DNA from: Bacteroidota bacterium
GTDB lineage: Bacteria; Bacteroidota; Rhodothermia; Rhodothermales; UBA10348
Assembly: GCA_022567305.1 (NCBI GenBank)
Contig: JADFHF010000022.1
Span: 1-57,821, forward strand
Direction of reading: 5' to 3'
Length of the DNA stretch: 57,821 nucleotides
Shown: positions 10,024-19,657 of the stretch, one piece after another
Numbering within the stretch: the stretch's first letter is position 1
How the letters are laid out: every line of letters begins with the position of its first letter
Made by a program: the position numbers and the translations under genes
The notes under the pieces: generated by a model
Database searches by the model: none
Told to the model about the DNA's origin: nothing
Seen by the model: only the letters and a program-made list of their open reading frames with translations

Positions 10024-10677
10024 TTAGTCAGCGGCTCGGTCGCCGTCTATGTCAAATGGAATGAGGCCTTGTTGAAGTGCAAATCGAATCATACCAGCGT
10101 GATTCTTCACTTTAAGAACGTGCATTAAATTGGATCGGTGCTTTACGACGGTCCAAACGCTGATCGATAGCCGTTCCGAGATCTCTGCCATGGTTAATCC
10201 TTCACCAATCAATTGAAGTATCTCTCGTTGTCGAGCTGTGAGTAATTCATAGCGATCCGCTCGAACCGACTCGCGTTGGGTGCGACTTTCCAAGCTTTTG
10301 CTAATGAAGAGCTTTCCGTTCAGTGCACTAACGATGGCTTCATTCAGCTCCTTGATGTCTGAATCCTTGAGCACGTATCCCAAGGCGCCGTTTCGAAATG
10401 CACGGGACACATAAGAATCACTCGAATACGCCGAGAGAACCACGATGGCCGTGTTTGGGAAGTCCTCATGAACCCGCCGAATCACGTCCAACCCGTCGAG
10501 ACCAGGCATTCGAAGATCAATGATGAGTATGTCGGGGAGATGTTCTTTTACGAGCTTCAGAGCAGCTACGCCGTCACCGCATTCGGCTACAACTTCGTAT
10601 TCGGTTGTCTCGGTGAGAAGCGCTCGAATACCTTCTCGAACAATAGGATGATCCTCTACGACAACGACGGTCGCCAT
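10024..10677 (-). CDS. NarL/FixJ-type response regulator, copy 2, with altered recognition helix
   Basis: 217-aa paralogue of the neighbouring regulator, about four-fifths identical by eye. The receiver keeps Asp54 (LIIDLRMPG) and Lys104. In the HTH the usual ISxRTVEKH is ISVWTVVKH: Arg175 is Trp and Glu178 is Val. Both positions are in the DNA-contacting helix region, so its binding specificity may differ or be lost. It carries an 8-residue C-terminal extension (DIDGDRAAD). A likely product of tandem duplication followed by divergence. Confidence 0.92.
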   Translation of the reverse strand: MATVVVVEDHPIVREGIRALLTETTEYEVVAECGDGVAALKLVKEHLPDILIIDLRMPGLDGLDVIRRVHEDFPNTAIVVLSAYSSDSYVSRAFRNGALGYVLKDSDIKELNEAIVSALNGKLFISKSLESRTQRESVRADRYELLTARQREILQLIGEGLTMAEISERLSISVWTVVKHRSNLMHVLKVKNHAGMIRFALQQGLIPFDIDGDRAAD

Positions 10678-10736
10678 TCCGGTAGCCCCTGACGAAGCTT
10701 CGTATTTCGATCATATTATCCATAGTAGACGACGTA

Positions 10737-10767
10737 AAGAATAGTAGCAGTTCTACGTATTTTTGGT
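10737..10767 (-). promoter_or_regulatory. Conserved upstream element, copy 2
   Basis: Second copy of the 31-nt element, 60 nt before the start of response regulator 2. On the gene strand it begins ACCAAAAATACGTAGAACT. The differences from copy 1 lie mainly in the middle of the element; the ACCAAAAATACGT and TATTCTT blocks are kept. Confidence 0.5.
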
Positions 10768-10921
10768 GCCCTTCGGTTTGAACGGATAGATCTCCTTCTT
10801 TCAATAGGATCTGCCGATGCTACAAAATCGCATGTCCGAAAAAGCACACCTTTAGTGTCATCTTTTCTTATAACTAGAGATTCAAAGTCAATAAAGTAAA
10901 AGACTTATAGCTATTATTATG

Positions 10922-10994
10922 TGGAGCTAAGGGGAGTCGAACCCCTGACCTCCTGGGTGCGATCCAGGCACTCTACCAGCTGAGCTATAGCCCC
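10922..10994 (-). tRNA. tRNA-Ala (anticodon CGC)
   Basis: A 73-nt cloverleaf. Acceptor GGGGCTA pairs with TAGCTCC and includes the G3:U70 wobble that marks alanine tRNAs. The D-stem is GCTC/GAGT, the anticodon stem CCTGG/CCAGG with loop ATCGCAC (anticodon CGC), and the T-arm AGGGG-TTCGACT-CCCCT. The discriminator base is A73 and the CCA end is not encoded. It reads GCG codons. Confidence 0.96.
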
Positions 10995-11288
10995 CAAAAA
11001 GTGGCGTGAACGAAGGGTAAATCACGCTGTTCCAGTCACTCAATATACATTCAGATCGTACGTACGTCGTTCCAATCGTAGTACATTTCTTGTTCATCGG
11101 ATCGAATTCATTCCGAAAAGAGGCGCTCGTCCGAGGTTATTTTCGTTCGTTTTTCACTCCATTATGGGCAAATCCGGCGTCATTCCATTCGTTCTTATCG
11201 AACAATCTCGAATACATGAGGGTACTGATACGACCCTGCGAGTAATACCTCGTTCGCTATCATCTCGGATCATTATAGTCGTACCGCT

Positions 11289-14033
11289 ATGAGCGAAGCA
11301 AAGCCACCAACCAACCGAGACCTTTTCGGTGCACGGCATTCGTTTGAAACAGGTAGCGGCACCGGCGTCATGTATCGGTTGGATCGGCTTAAGGAATTGG
11401 GATTCGATCGTATCGACCGGCTTCCGTTCTCAATAAAAGTCCTTCTCGAATGTGCGCTCAGAAATTGCGACGGTTTTCTAGTCACGAAGGAAGACGTTGA
11501 AAAATTGGCGACCTACGATCCGAGTTCTCCGGCTCGCGTCGAAATTCCATTCCTTCCCGCTCGAGTACTTCTGCAGGATTTCACGGGTGTGCCCGCGGTC
11601 GTCGACCTCGCCGCTATGCGATCTGTCATAGCACGACTTGGCGGTGATCCTAACAAGATCAATCCACGGGTTCCGGTGGACCTGATCATTGATCACTCTG
11701 TGCAGGTTGATGCCTTCGGTTCTTCAGACGCCCTTCAAATCAACGCAGATAAAGAATTCCATCGCAATCGCGAACGGTACGAGTTTTTACGCTGGGGAAA
11801 ACAAGCGTTCGATAACTTTTCCGTGGTTCCACCTGCCAGTGGAATTTGTCACCAGGTGAATCTCGAGTATCTGGGTCGCTGTGTTTGGAGCAAGAAAGAA
11901 AATGATGGTTCCACCGTTTATTACCCGGACTCGCTCATCGGAACGGATAGTCATACGACCATGATTGATGCCCTTGGGGTTGTCGGTTGGGGTGTGGGAG
12001 GCATTGAGGCCGAGGCCGTCATGCTCGGACAGCCCGTCTATATGCTCATGCCAGAGGTAGTCGGATTCAAACTCACGGGTGATCTTCCTGACGGTGCCAC
12101 GGCCACTGACCTCGTATTGACCATTACACAGATACTCCGGCAGTACGGCGTCGTCGGCAAATTTGTAGAATTTTTTGGACCGGGCATAGGCCACATGACC
12201 GTTCCGGACCGGGCAACGGTCGCGAACATGTCACCCGAATACGGTGCGACCATGGGCTTCTTCCCTATCGATCGAGAAACCCTCGACTATCTGCTGCGAA
12301 CGGGACGAAATCCTGATTTGGTGAAAATGGTTGAGAGGTACACCAGGAAACAGGGACTATTTAGGACGGACGAATCGGAAGATCCGGAGTTCATTGACAT
12401 ACTCGAGTTGGACATGACCTCAGTCGTACCCAGCCTGTCGGGACCGAAGCGTCCGCAGGATCGAGTCGCCCTTCCCCACGTGAAGAGTCGCTTTGCTAAA
12501 TCCTTGTCGGATCCAGCCGGACCGCAAGGGTTCGGGTTACCGGAAAGCCGACTGAACGAGACCGGTGAGTTTGTTCTCGAAGATGGCGCGACGACAGAAT
12601 TGCATCATGGCGATGTCGCCATTGCGGCCATCACGAGCTGCACGAATACGAGTAATCCTACGGTGATGATCGGAGCGGGTTTGGTGGCCAAAAAGGCCGT
12701 TGAGAGGGGTCTCAAAGTCAAACCCCATGTCAAAACCAGCCTCGCTCCTGGATCGAAGGTGGTCACCAAGTATCTGGATGAAGCCGGACTGACGTCTTAT
12801 CTGAATATGCTTGGATTCAGTGTCGTCGGATACGGATGCACCACTTGTATTGGGAACTCCGGCCCGCTCCCGGAGGCGACGGCAAATGCTGTAAAAGAAG
12901 CGGATTTAATTGTCGCCGGTGTTCTTTCGGGAAATCGGAATTTTGAAGGTCGCATTCATCAACTGGTGCAGGCCAATTATTTGGCGTCGCCCCCGCTGGT
13001 GGTCGCATACGCGCTCGCTGGAACGGTAAATCTGGATCTCACTAGAGATCCTCTCGGTACCGGATCGGACGGATCTGATGTTTATTTGAAAGACATCTGG
13101 CCGACTGCGGATGAAATTCGTGATCTCGTCAATCAAAGCGTGAAACCGGAAATGTTCATTCAAGAATATGCCGGCATCGAGGACTCGAATGAGACCTGGA
13201 ACGCCATTCAGATTCCGGAGGGATCCATATTCGAATGGAACACCGAATCTACATATATCCAGGAACCTCCTTTCTTTAACGACCTGACTTCAGAAACCCC
13301 CTCGATCCAATCGATCGAAGAAGCACGGGTGCTTGTAAAATTGGGCCATTCAACGACTACGGATCATATTTCTCCGGCCGGAGCCATCGCTCCGGACAGC
13401 CCTGCTGCCGACTATTTGCTGGCTAACGAAGTCGCCTATTTAGACTTCAATTCGTATGGTTCAAGACGCGGAAATCATGAAGTGATGCTGCGCGGTACGT
13501 TTGCAAATATCCGGATCAAGAATCAGCTCCTTCCTGGCACGGAAGGTGGAATTACGGTTCATTATCCGTCTGGAGATACGATGCCGATCTACGATGCTTC
13601 GATGCGATACCAGGACAATGGCACGTCCCTCATCGTGCTTGCAGGAAAGGACTATGGAATGGGGTCGAGTCGCGACTGGGCAGCAAAAGGCACGCTTCTC
13701 CTCGGCGTTAAGGCAGTGATCGCGGAAAGTTTCGAGCGTATTCACCGATCCAACCTAATTGGAATGGGGGTTCTCCCCCTCGAGTACGCCATTGACGAGA
13801 CGGCTGAATCCATTGGACTCGACGGAACTGAGACGTTTTCCATTCCAGTATCCGACGACCTGGAGGCGGGTCAGGTCATTCTGGTGACAGCTGAAAAATC
13901 AGGTGGGGCAGAAATTTCCTTCCAAACTCGATGCCGCATCGACACGCCCGTTGAAGTAGAATACTATCGACACGGCGGCATCCTCCAATTCGTATTAAGA
14001 GATTTTCTCAGCACGGCGACGGTTGGGGCTTAG
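11289..14033 (+). CDS. acnA: Aconitate hydratase A
   Basis: 914-aa cytoplasmic [4Fe-4S] enzyme of the citric acid cycle, interconverting citrate and isocitrate. Cluster ligands are Cys451 ([10 protein letters not shown]), Cys517 and Cys520 ([14 protein letters not shown]). Other family segments include [20 protein letters not shown] and, near the C-terminus, [16 protein letters not shown] with the substrate-binding arginine. Length and domain order match the AcnA/IRP type rather than AcnB. It stands alone with about 290 bases of upstream non-coding sequence after the tRNA gene, and it converges on the next gene with only 5 nt between stops. Confidence 0.97.
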   Translation: MSEAKPPTNRDLFGARHSFETGSGTGVMYRLDRLKELGFDRIDRLPFSIKVLLECALRNCDGFLVTKEDVEKLATYDPSSPARVEIPFLPARVLLQDFTGVPAVVDLAAMRSVIARLGGDPNKINPRVPVDLIIDHSVQVDAFGSSDALQINADKEFHRNRERYEFLRWGKQAFDNFSVVPPASGICHQVNLEYLGRCVWSKKENDGSTVYYPDSLIGTDSHTTMIDALGVVGWGVGGIEAEAVMLGQPVYMLMPEVVGFKLTGDLPDGATATDLVLTITQILRQYGVVGKFVEFFGPGIGHMTVPDRATVANMSPEYGATMGFFPIDRETLDYLLRTGRNPDLVKMVERYTRKQGLFRTDESEDPEFIDILELDMTSVVPSLSGPKRPQDRVALPHVKSRFAKSLSDPAGPQGFGLPESRLNETGEFVLEDGATTELHHGDVAIAAITSCTNTSNPTVMIGAGLVAKKAVERGLKVKPHVKTSLAPGSKVVTKYLDEAGLTSYLNMLGFSVVGYGCTTCIGNSGPLPEATANAVKEADLIVAGVLSGNRNFEGRIHQLVQANYLASPPLVVAYALAGTVNLDLTRDPLGTGSDGSDVYLKDIWPTADEIRDLVNQSVKPEMFIQEYAGIEDSNETWNAIQIPEGSIFEWNTESTYIQEPPFFNDLTSETPSIQSIEEARVLVKLGHSTTTDHISPAGAIAPDSPAADYLLANEVAYLDFNSYGSRRGNHEVMLRGTFANIRIKNQLLPGTEGGITVHYPSGDTMPIYDASMRYQDNGTSLIVLAGKDYGMGSSRDWAAKGTLLLGVKAVIAESFERIHRSNLIGMGVLPLEYAIDETAESIGLDGTETFSIPVSDDLEAGQVILVTAEKSGGAEISFQTRCRIDTPVEVEYYRHGGILQFVLRDFLSTATVGA

Positions 14034-14038
14034 CCTGC

Positions 14039-15502
14039 TTATTGAACAAGTTCTAGCAACAGAACGCCGTGATCACCGGTCTCAAAGGTGGCTTCACCAT
14101 AAGAAATCATAGTGATTTTACCGGTATACGCATCGCGGAGAATCGTGTCGTCCGGAAAATATCTACTAACGTTTAGTCGAACTCGACCAGCCGCCCCAAT
14201 TACCACGATGACTTCATCTACGTCTAAACCGATCCGCACGCCGCGATAAAACGCGTACGGTTCGTCGCTGATCTTTTCATGCACACCTTGAGCGATCGAC
14301 GGATGTCGGGCTCGAAATTGAGCCAGTTTGGTCCAGTGAATACGCACTTCTTCGTCCACGCCGTCCCAGTTCATGGGTGAAAGCGAATCCCCAGCCACAC
14401 GACTACCCACACTGAAGGCCGCAGCGGTGTCGTTGCCAGAATGAATCTGGATGATCCCGGGGAGGAGAAAAAGCTCCGTCCCGGCGCGGAAGAGGTCGCG
14501 TCGCTCACCAAGTGTGGTCTCACCTGAGGAAACGAACGAAACGATGTTGTATGTGGGGTCTGCTGCTATAGTCGCGCTGTAATCTGCGTAAATGGACTCC
14601 AGATCGTCTTCACCACTCGCAAAACCAAAATTCGTGGTAGCATCGACTCCAGCGTCGTGATACGCGGATTTTACCGGACCATGATCCAAAACATCCGCCA
14701 TGAGCCAGAAATCAAGTTCATCTTTAGATTTGGCGGGGTGTTCTGATTTCCATTTTCTGAGCGCCGCGATTCCTTCCGCCTTTAACGCAGAAAGCACGTC
14801 CGTCTCGATCATTTCTGCGCCGCCGACGTGAAACGCATCAACACCGAATGTCCGAACCCAGTGGGTCAGCCAATGGATGGCGGCATACTCCGACCTGATC
14901 GGATGACCAGAACGCATGAAAAACTCGACGAGCGAAGTCGTCACTGCCGACCCGGATTCTCCCCATTTCTCATGGAAAATCTCGCTGATCATCGGTCCGC
15001 GATCAACCGACAGCGAATCGATTGCCAGATCAATCCCCCGTTCAGGCAGCGCGACTTCCATGATGACGCGCAGGTTTTGTTCATGCGCCGATTCGATGAG
15101 ACGCTTAAATTCATCCACCGTCCCGTATGCGGCTGCAATTTCTGTATAGTCGAGCGACCAGACCGACGAATAACGGTCTCCGGTCGAAACACGAGGATGA
15201 ATCATGGAAATACAGATAGCCTGTACCCCGAGATTACTGAAATAGCCCTCCTCGATTTTGGCTACTATTCCAGCAAAATCTCCGCCGACCGGGCGTGCTG
15301 ACTCTGTGGTCAAAGACTCTGCGTCCGATCGACGGTCCGTGGGATCATTTGAAGGGTCGCCATTCTGAAACTGATCAGTAGCGATCGAATACAGGGTGGC
15401 CCGATCCCAGGAGAACTCATACGACTGTCCCAGAGCCAGGTCAGAACAGAGCAGAGAAATGAAAAGAGCGACTAAAAAGGTAGGTGTCGATCCGTTTCGC
15501 AT
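14039..15502 (-). CDS. Exported GH13 alpha-amylase-like protein lacking catalytic residues
   Basis: 487-aa protein with a signal peptide (RNGSTPTFLVALFISLLC, then ALGQ). The fold pattern is a GH13 barrel of the periplasmic MalS-like type: YSIATDQFQNGDPSND, GGDFAGI, and a C-terminal MNWDG near the end of the barrel. All three catalytic positions are changed. The nucleophile motif FRxD reads FHVG (Gly227), the acid motif GE reads AD (Asp270), and HDT reads GET (Glu328). It is therefore probably a pseudoenzyme, perhaps sugar-binding. I start at ATG 15502 because the signal peptide follows directly; upstream in-frame codons are unlike coding sequence. Confidence 0.85.
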   Translation of the reverse strand: MRNGSTPTFLVALFISLLCSDLALGQSYEFSWDRATLYSIATDQFQNGDPSNDPTDRRSDAESLTTESARPVGGDFAGIVAKIEEGYFSNLGVQAICISMIHPRVSTGDRYSSVWSLDYTEIAAAYGTVDEFKRLIESAHEQNLRVIMEVALPERGIDLAIDSLSVDRGPMISEIFHEKWGESGSAVTTSLVEFFMRSGHPIRSEYAAIHWLTHWVRTFGVDAFHVGGAEMIETDVLSALKAEGIAALRKWKSEHPAKSKDELDFWLMADVLDHGPVKSAYHDAGVDATTNFGFASGEDDLESIYADYSATIAADPTYNIVSFVSSGETTLGERRDLFRAGTELFLLPGIIQIHSGNDTAAAFSVGSRVAGDSLSPMNWDGVDEEVRIHWTKLAQFRARHPSIAQGVHEKISDEPYAFYRGVRIGLDVDEVIVVIGAAGRVRLNVSRYFPDDTILRDAYTGKITMISYGEATFETGDHGVLLLELVQ

Positions 15503-15659
15503 CGCGTCTGCAAATTCGTACTCACTATTTCTACACGTTTCAAAGAGTATGTAACAACTATTTGTGGTCTTGTAGGTTCTGCGGGAAACCAACGCGATTC
15601 AATGAAGAGGTGCGAATCAGAAAAGCGTTCTCCGGTGGATCTACCGGCACACCCCTGAA

Positions 15660-16301
15660 TCAAGTAGCAACGGCGCGCCCCACCTGGCTGAAAATGCCCG
15701 AAGAGTTTACGTGGCCAACGTAACGACCGAGCACTCGAACCTCTTCGAAGACATCCGGCCGGATCTGGATGTCTGAAAAATCACTGTTGGCTGGTTCAAG
15801 GCGTAGTCCATATTCATCATAGAAGATTCGTTTGAGCGACGTCTCACCATTGTAAAGGATGGCTCCGATTTCGCCATTCGGAATATCATCATCCATTAGA
15901 AGGACATAATCCCCATCCGCAATTTCTATTTCCTGCATGGACATTCCTGATACACGGAGGGCAAAAATGCGGTCGAGTTGAGGAAAGAGCATCGAGAGCG
16001 AAATCATTCCCAGGTCCTCTTCGATGGCCTCCTGCAGCCGACCCGCAGTGATCACACCGCGGATTGGAATCCCCGAAACGGCTTGAATCTCCTCCTCTCG
16101 GAATCGATAACCCTCTTCATCATGCAGTAGGAATCCTTTCCTGTTGAGCGCTTGAAGATTTTGCGTAACGCTATTCGGAGAACGAAAGTCGAAATGTTCG
16201 CTCATCTCCCTGTACGTAGGCCAGACACCCTGGTCCGAGACATAGTCGCGGATGTACGTCAGAAAGGCTTGCTGTTTGGACGTTAAATGTCGACGAGACA
16301 T
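15660..16301 (-). CDS. lexA: LexA repressor
   Basis: 213-aa SOS repressor and self-cleaving S24 peptidase. The N-terminal winged helix has LTSKQQAFLTYIRDYV and SPNSVTQNLQALNRKGF. The cleavage bond is Ala86-Gly87 in GVITAGRLQ. The catalytic pair is Ser121 (VSGMSMQE) and Lys157 (TSLKRIF). All elements needed for RecA-stimulated autocleavage are present. A palindrome just upstream (16336-16348) may be its own operator. It follows recO on the same strand with 96 nt between. Confidence 0.96.
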   Translation of the reverse strand: MSRRHLTSKQQAFLTYIRDYVSDQGVWPTYREMSEHFDFRSPNSVTQNLQALNRKGFLLHDEEGYRFREEEIQAVSGIPIRGVITAGRLQEAIEEDLGMISLSMLFPQLDRIFALRVSGMSMQEIEIADGDYVLLMDDDIPNGEIGAILYNGETSLKRIFYDEYGLRLEPANSDFSDIQIRPDVFEEVRVLGRYVGHVNSSGIFSQVGRAVAT

Positions 16302-16335
16302 GGCTTAAGATGAATTGGTCGAGTCAGAAATACTC

Positions 16336-16348
16336 ATATGTTACATAT
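16336..16348. promoter_or_regulatory. Palindrome upstream of lexA, candidate operator
   Basis: Perfect 13-bp palindrome ATATGT-T-ACATAT, centred about 40 bp before the lexA start and in the short recO-lexA gap. It matches neither the E. coli nor the Bacillus LexA box. Autoregulation is usual for lexA, so the position makes it a candidate operator, nothing more. Confidence 0.3.
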
Positions 16349-16397
16349 ATGACGAACGTACGAATTCAGGCAACCAAGAGCAACTTCGGTCATTGAT

Positions 16398-17162
16398 TTA
16401 TCCGACCTCTAACTGCGCAAACACTCGAGACGTTCGATCGGGAATCACGTCGCCGAAATGGGTCTTCATGTAATCGCCTACCAGGATGCTCACCTCCTGT
16501 CTCGTTTCGGACCTCAATGACATTTGCATCACCTTAGCCATGGGAGCACGCGCGAAGATTGCGAATGCTCGCAGAGCCGATCGCGAAGCCCTCCTCACTA
16601 CCTCGCTTGATGCTGCGTCCGAAAGAATTTTTCCGGTTTCCAGGTCCAGCGTCCCTCCCTTATCCGCGAGATCGACCACGTTGTTTCTATCAAATACGGG
16701 TGCGAATCCGAATGCGGATGCAAGGTTTAGTTGATAGTATGGAAACAGGTTTCGATACCGTCCATCGACATGGTTCAAACATGTCAGCACACTCACCAAA
16801 AGCAGAAACACCTCCCGATTTTGCTCACTGTCGTGCATGACTGCGTTCGTGAGTTCGATAACCTTCAGGCCGATCTCAATCCTTCCAAGCTCTTCGCGAA
16901 TGGTCTGAAACGTCTGTGAGTGGCTAGCTTCCGTGATCGATTGAAGTTCACGGGACGGTTTCAGGTACACAATCGCCTGAATGTGAGACAACGGATCGAG
17001 TGTAGATCCAAATCGACTTTTACTGGAACGGGCACCTTTGGCCATTACGGAGAGCTTGCCCAATTCAGCCGTGTACAGGGTCACAATCCGGCTCGTCTCG
17101 CCATAATCCAGAGCGCGAAGTACGATCGCTTCCGTCTTTAAAATCGTTGGCTTCATTGGCAT
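16398..17162 (-). CDS. recO: DNA repair protein RecO
   Basis: 254-aa recombination mediator that loads RecA with RecR. The N-terminal OB fold is seen in KTEAIVLRALDYGETSRIV, LYTAELGKLSVMAKGARSSK and LDPLSHIQAIVYLKP; the helical C-terminal part has LFPYYQLNLASAFGFAP. The zinc-finger cysteines found in many RecO proteins are not visible. The start is ATG 17162, with a second ATG two codons later. It is placed just before lexA on the same strand, a repair pairing. Confidence 0.95.
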   Translation of the reverse strand: MPMKPTILKTEAIVLRALDYGETSRIVTLYTAELGKLSVMAKGARSSKSRFGSTLDPLSHIQAIVYLKPSRELQSITEASHSQTFQTIREELGRIEIGLKVIELTNAVMHDSEQNREVFLLLVSVLTCLNHVDGRYRNLFPYYQLNLASAFGFAPVFDRNNVVDLADKGGTLDLETGKILSDAASSEVVRRASRSALRAFAIFARAPMAKVMQMSLRSETRQEVSILVGDYMKTHFGDVIPDRTSRVFAQLEVG

Positions 17163-17278
17163 TCGTGTCAGTCAATTCCCGTGCAGGCATTGGAAAGTTT
17201 TGGCGCCGACCGAGGTTACGCTGAGGGTTAGAAGGTGTCAAGGGAGTATTCGAGTTCATTTATACATCTTATACGAAA

Positions 17279-17749
17279 TTGTGGCGCAAGTGGTTATACC
17301 AATTTCAAGAAGTGGTAGGCCTCACCGAAAAGGAATGTCGCGCCTATTTTCTAGTATGTGCGCTACTTCTTATAGGAGCATTCGCCCGATATCTCCCCAA
17401 ATCATCGGTGGTTTTTGACGAGGAATATTATGCTCCGCTATTCGAAGAGTTCGAACGCTTATCCGCCCGGGCAGATAGTTTCGATAGAGCCGAGAAACTC
17501 AAGATCCGGAACATGAACCCGGAGCGACACGCGCGAGCCTTTATCGATCTGAACACAGCTTCGCGTGAAGAACTTCAATCCCTTCCGAGAGTCGGCCCGG
17601 CACTTTCCGCCCGTATTCTCGCCCTTCGAGAGAGACTTGGTTCTTTTCTCGACGTTTCGGATTTATTGATGGTACAGGGTATCGGGGAGAAAACCCTGGA
17701 GCTCATCCGGGACTCCGTGTATGTCGAAGTGATCAGTCCGGATGAGTAA
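17279..17749 (+). CDS. Membrane-anchored helix-hairpin-helix protein (ComEA-like)
   Basis: 156-aa protein with one N-terminal membrane segment (YFLVCALLLIGAFARYLP, about residues 23-40) and a C-terminal double HhH DNA-binding domain: DLNTASREELQSLPRVGPAL and LLMVQGIGEKTLELIRDSV. This is the ComEA arrangement, where a membrane-held HhH domain binds incoming DNA. The only usable start in frame is a TTG at 17279. It is divergent from recO. Confidence 0.85.
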   Translation: MWRKWLYQFQEVVGLTEKECRAYFLVCALLLIGAFARYLPKSSVVFDEEYYAPLFEEFERLSARADSFDRAEKLKIRNMNPERHARAFIDLNTASREELQSLPRVGPALSARILALRERLGSFLDVSDLLMVQGIGEKTLELIRDSVYVEVISPDE

Positions 17750-17959
17750 CTACGATCCCTGTGATCTAGAAGGCAGAGTTGCATCTGGAACCGACTCTTC
17801 TGATACGGTCGAATTGGCGTCCGCGATGGTTTCATCGGTCCAGTTTTCTGCCACACGTTCTTCCTTCTTCAAGAAAAAATATACCGGAACCAGTAGCGCA
17901 GCGGCGAGGGCAAAAAAGCCGATCACGGTAACTCCGATCACGAAATAGTAGCTATCCAT
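17750..17959 (-). CDS. Small single-pass membrane protein
   Basis: 69 aa with one long N-terminal membrane segment (FVIGVTVIGFFALAAALLVP), a basic patch (KKEER) and an acidic, Ser/Thr-rich tail. No family recognised. The stop abuts the stop of the HhH gene on the other strand. It precedes the M50 protease gene's end by 55 nt on the same strand. ATG start, coding-like composition. Confidence 0.65.
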   Translation of the reverse strand: MDSYYFVIGVTVIGFFALAAALLVPVYFFLKKEERVAENWTDETIADANSTVSEESVPDATLPSRSQGS

Positions 17960-18014
17960 CCGAATGACGGTGACGATGGAAGCGAATTACCGTCATCACT
18001 CCGGATCGTTCCGG

Positions 18015-18704
18015 TTAGGATTTCTCCATGACGTACTGGACTTCCTGCCGAGCAGCCATGAAAATGAACATGGCGACGAATGGTAGTGTCCAAAGGCCGT
18101 TAAAAATCCCGTAGATCCCGAATCCAACGGCCAGGAACTGCCCAATCAGAGAAGCAAAATGAGTGGCGTTCCTGTAATCCATTTGTGTTGCTAAGCCCGC
18201 GCGAAGCACTCTTCCTCCGTCCATGGGAAACGCCGGAAGCATATTGAAAACGACCAATCCGAGATTAATCCACATGAGCAGCCCTAAAACGCTGGCTTGG
18301 GTCGTCATCGCCTCCGAAAGCGTCACCGATGAGCTGAAAATGCTGTTTACGATCCAGAGCACACCTGCAATACCCAAATTAACGGCCGGGCCAGCGATTG
18401 CAATAAAAAATTCCTGCTTGGGCTCACGCGGCATGGTCTTGAGCCGGGCAACACCTCCAATCGGATACATGGTGATATCCAACGTCGGTATCCCGTAATG
18501 CCGGGCCATAAAGGCGTGCCCAAGTTCGTGTGCGACAACGCACCCGAATACGGAAACGATTAACGCGACCCCTGAAAGAGCGGCGAGAATTGAGAGACCT
18601 TGGTAGAGATAAAATCCGAAGAGTCCAACCAACATCAACAGAAAGGTCCAGTGAGCGAATATCCCAATTCCACTAACCGTTCCGAGTCTCAAGGAAGATT
18701 TCAC
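18015..18704 (-). CDS. Site-2 type zinc metalloprotease (M50), SpoIVFB-like
   Basis: 229-aa intramembrane protease. The zinc site is HELGHAFMARHYG (HExxH) with the second-helix ligand in NMLPAFPMDGGRVLRA (LDG-like). There are several membrane segments and no PDZ or CBS domain. It cleaves membrane substrates within the bilayer; the substrate is unknown. I prefer the GTG at 18704, where the protein starts KSSLRLGTVSGIGIFAHW as relatives do; a GTG at 18761 would add 19 basic residues. Confidence 0.9.
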   Translation of the reverse strand: MKSSLRLGTVSGIGIFAHWTFLLMLVGLFGFYLYQGLSILAALSGVALIVSVFGCVVAHELGHAFMARHYGIPTLDITMYPIGGVARLKTMPREPKQEFFIAIAGPAVNLGIAGVLWIVNSIFSSSVTLSEAMTTQASVLGLLMWINLGLVVFNMLPAFPMDGGRVLRAGLATQMDYRNATHFASLIGQFLAVGFGIYGIFNGLWTLPFVAMFIFMAARQEVQYVMEKS

Positions 18705-18778
18705 TTCACAGCCCCCATCTCTAGTTCTAATTGTACGGATTCGCTTCCGATGACCACTCACTGGAGTGCCATACGAGA

Positions 18779-19657
18779 TTAACCGAGCAATTGTGTCACG
18801 ACAAGAACATCGTAGATCGCGTGCGTCCAGGCAGCCACTCCAAATCCTCGAATTAGAAAGATCACATTCAGAGCAAGCCCGAAGAAAAATCGGAACATGA
18901 ACGACGTCATCTCGAACGGATCTCCGAGCGCACCGATATAGTGAACGGCGCTAAAAATTAGGGCGCCCACTATGGCCGCAAGTATATACGGCCCGACCTT
19001 GCCCGAAGTAAAGTATCTAAATACCCAGAATAGACCACCAACAAGCACCACTCGAAATACGAGCTCCTCGTAAAGCCCGGCTCCGATGGAGAGCACGAGC
19101 ATTTTAGCCGTTCCAATGTCTGCATCACCGGTCAGCGGTAACGTCGTCGTAACGGCGGCGGAGAAGATAAATCCTACGACATTTGAGACCACCACAGCTA
19201 CTATGACAGCGTAGAGGAGGCTCTCGGCGATCATCCCGACAAAATATTCTGGATAGATGGGTATACGCTTTTTCCGCTCTGCCAGAAAAACGAAGACTCC
19301 GATGCATAGCACCAGAATGCCGAGAGAAAACACGCCCGTTCCACCCAGTGCTGAAAGTGCCTGTTTGATCCAGACATCTGCCCCGACTCGAATCTGGGAT
19401 ACAGCCCCCTCGTTGACAGCCAGAATCAGTCCTTCGTATAGAAGAAAAAGCGGTAACGCAGCCAGAAAACCGTACGTTGCGGTACGAGACAGAATGAAAT
19501 AGCTCGTCGATCGGTCACTGGTGGATTCGTTACTGCCGGAGCCAAGATGGCCCGAACCAAGACTGCCTGAGTCAAGATTGCCAGAACCAAGACTGCCTGG
19601 GCCACGACCACCCGGGCCGTTCTGTCCCATCGAATACGTTCCGTCAGTCAGCTCCAT
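18779..19657 (-). CDS. CPBP-family intramembrane metalloprotease with pentapeptide N-terminus
   Basis: 292-aa multi-pass membrane protein. The CPBP (Abi) motifs are present: GAGLYEELVFRVVL (EExxxR), FSAVHYIG (His) and WTHAIYDV (His). The first 45 residues are a low-complexity Gly/Ser tail built from a five-residue period and lie before the first membrane segment. Its ATG overlaps the end of the upstream LysM gene by 14 nt, so they are co-transcribed. Possible roles in protein processing; substrate unknown. Confidence 0.88.
   Translation of the reverse strand: MELTDGTYSMGQNGPGGRGPGSLGSGNLDSGSLGSGHLGSGSNESTSDRSTSYFILSRTATYGFLAALPLFLLYEGLILAVNEGAVSQIRVGADVWIKQALSALGGTGVFSLGILVLCIGVFVFLAERKKRIPIYPEYFVGMIAESLLYAVIVAVVVSNVVGFIFSAAVTTTLPLTGDADIGTAKMLVLSIGAGLYEELVFRVVLVGGLFWVFRYFTSGKVGPYILAAIVGALIFSAVHYIGALGDPFEMTSFMFRFFFGLALNVIFLIRGFGVAAWTHAIYDVLVVTQLLG
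19538..19597 (-). repeat. Four 15-nt tandem repeats coding GSLGS-type pentapeptides
   Basis: Inside the CPBP protease gene, four copies of a 15-nt unit code GSLGS, GNLDS, GSLGS and GHLGS. The copies differ at several bases. The repeat sits in the N-terminal tail, outside the catalytic membrane domain, and copy number may vary between strains. Confidence 0.75.
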
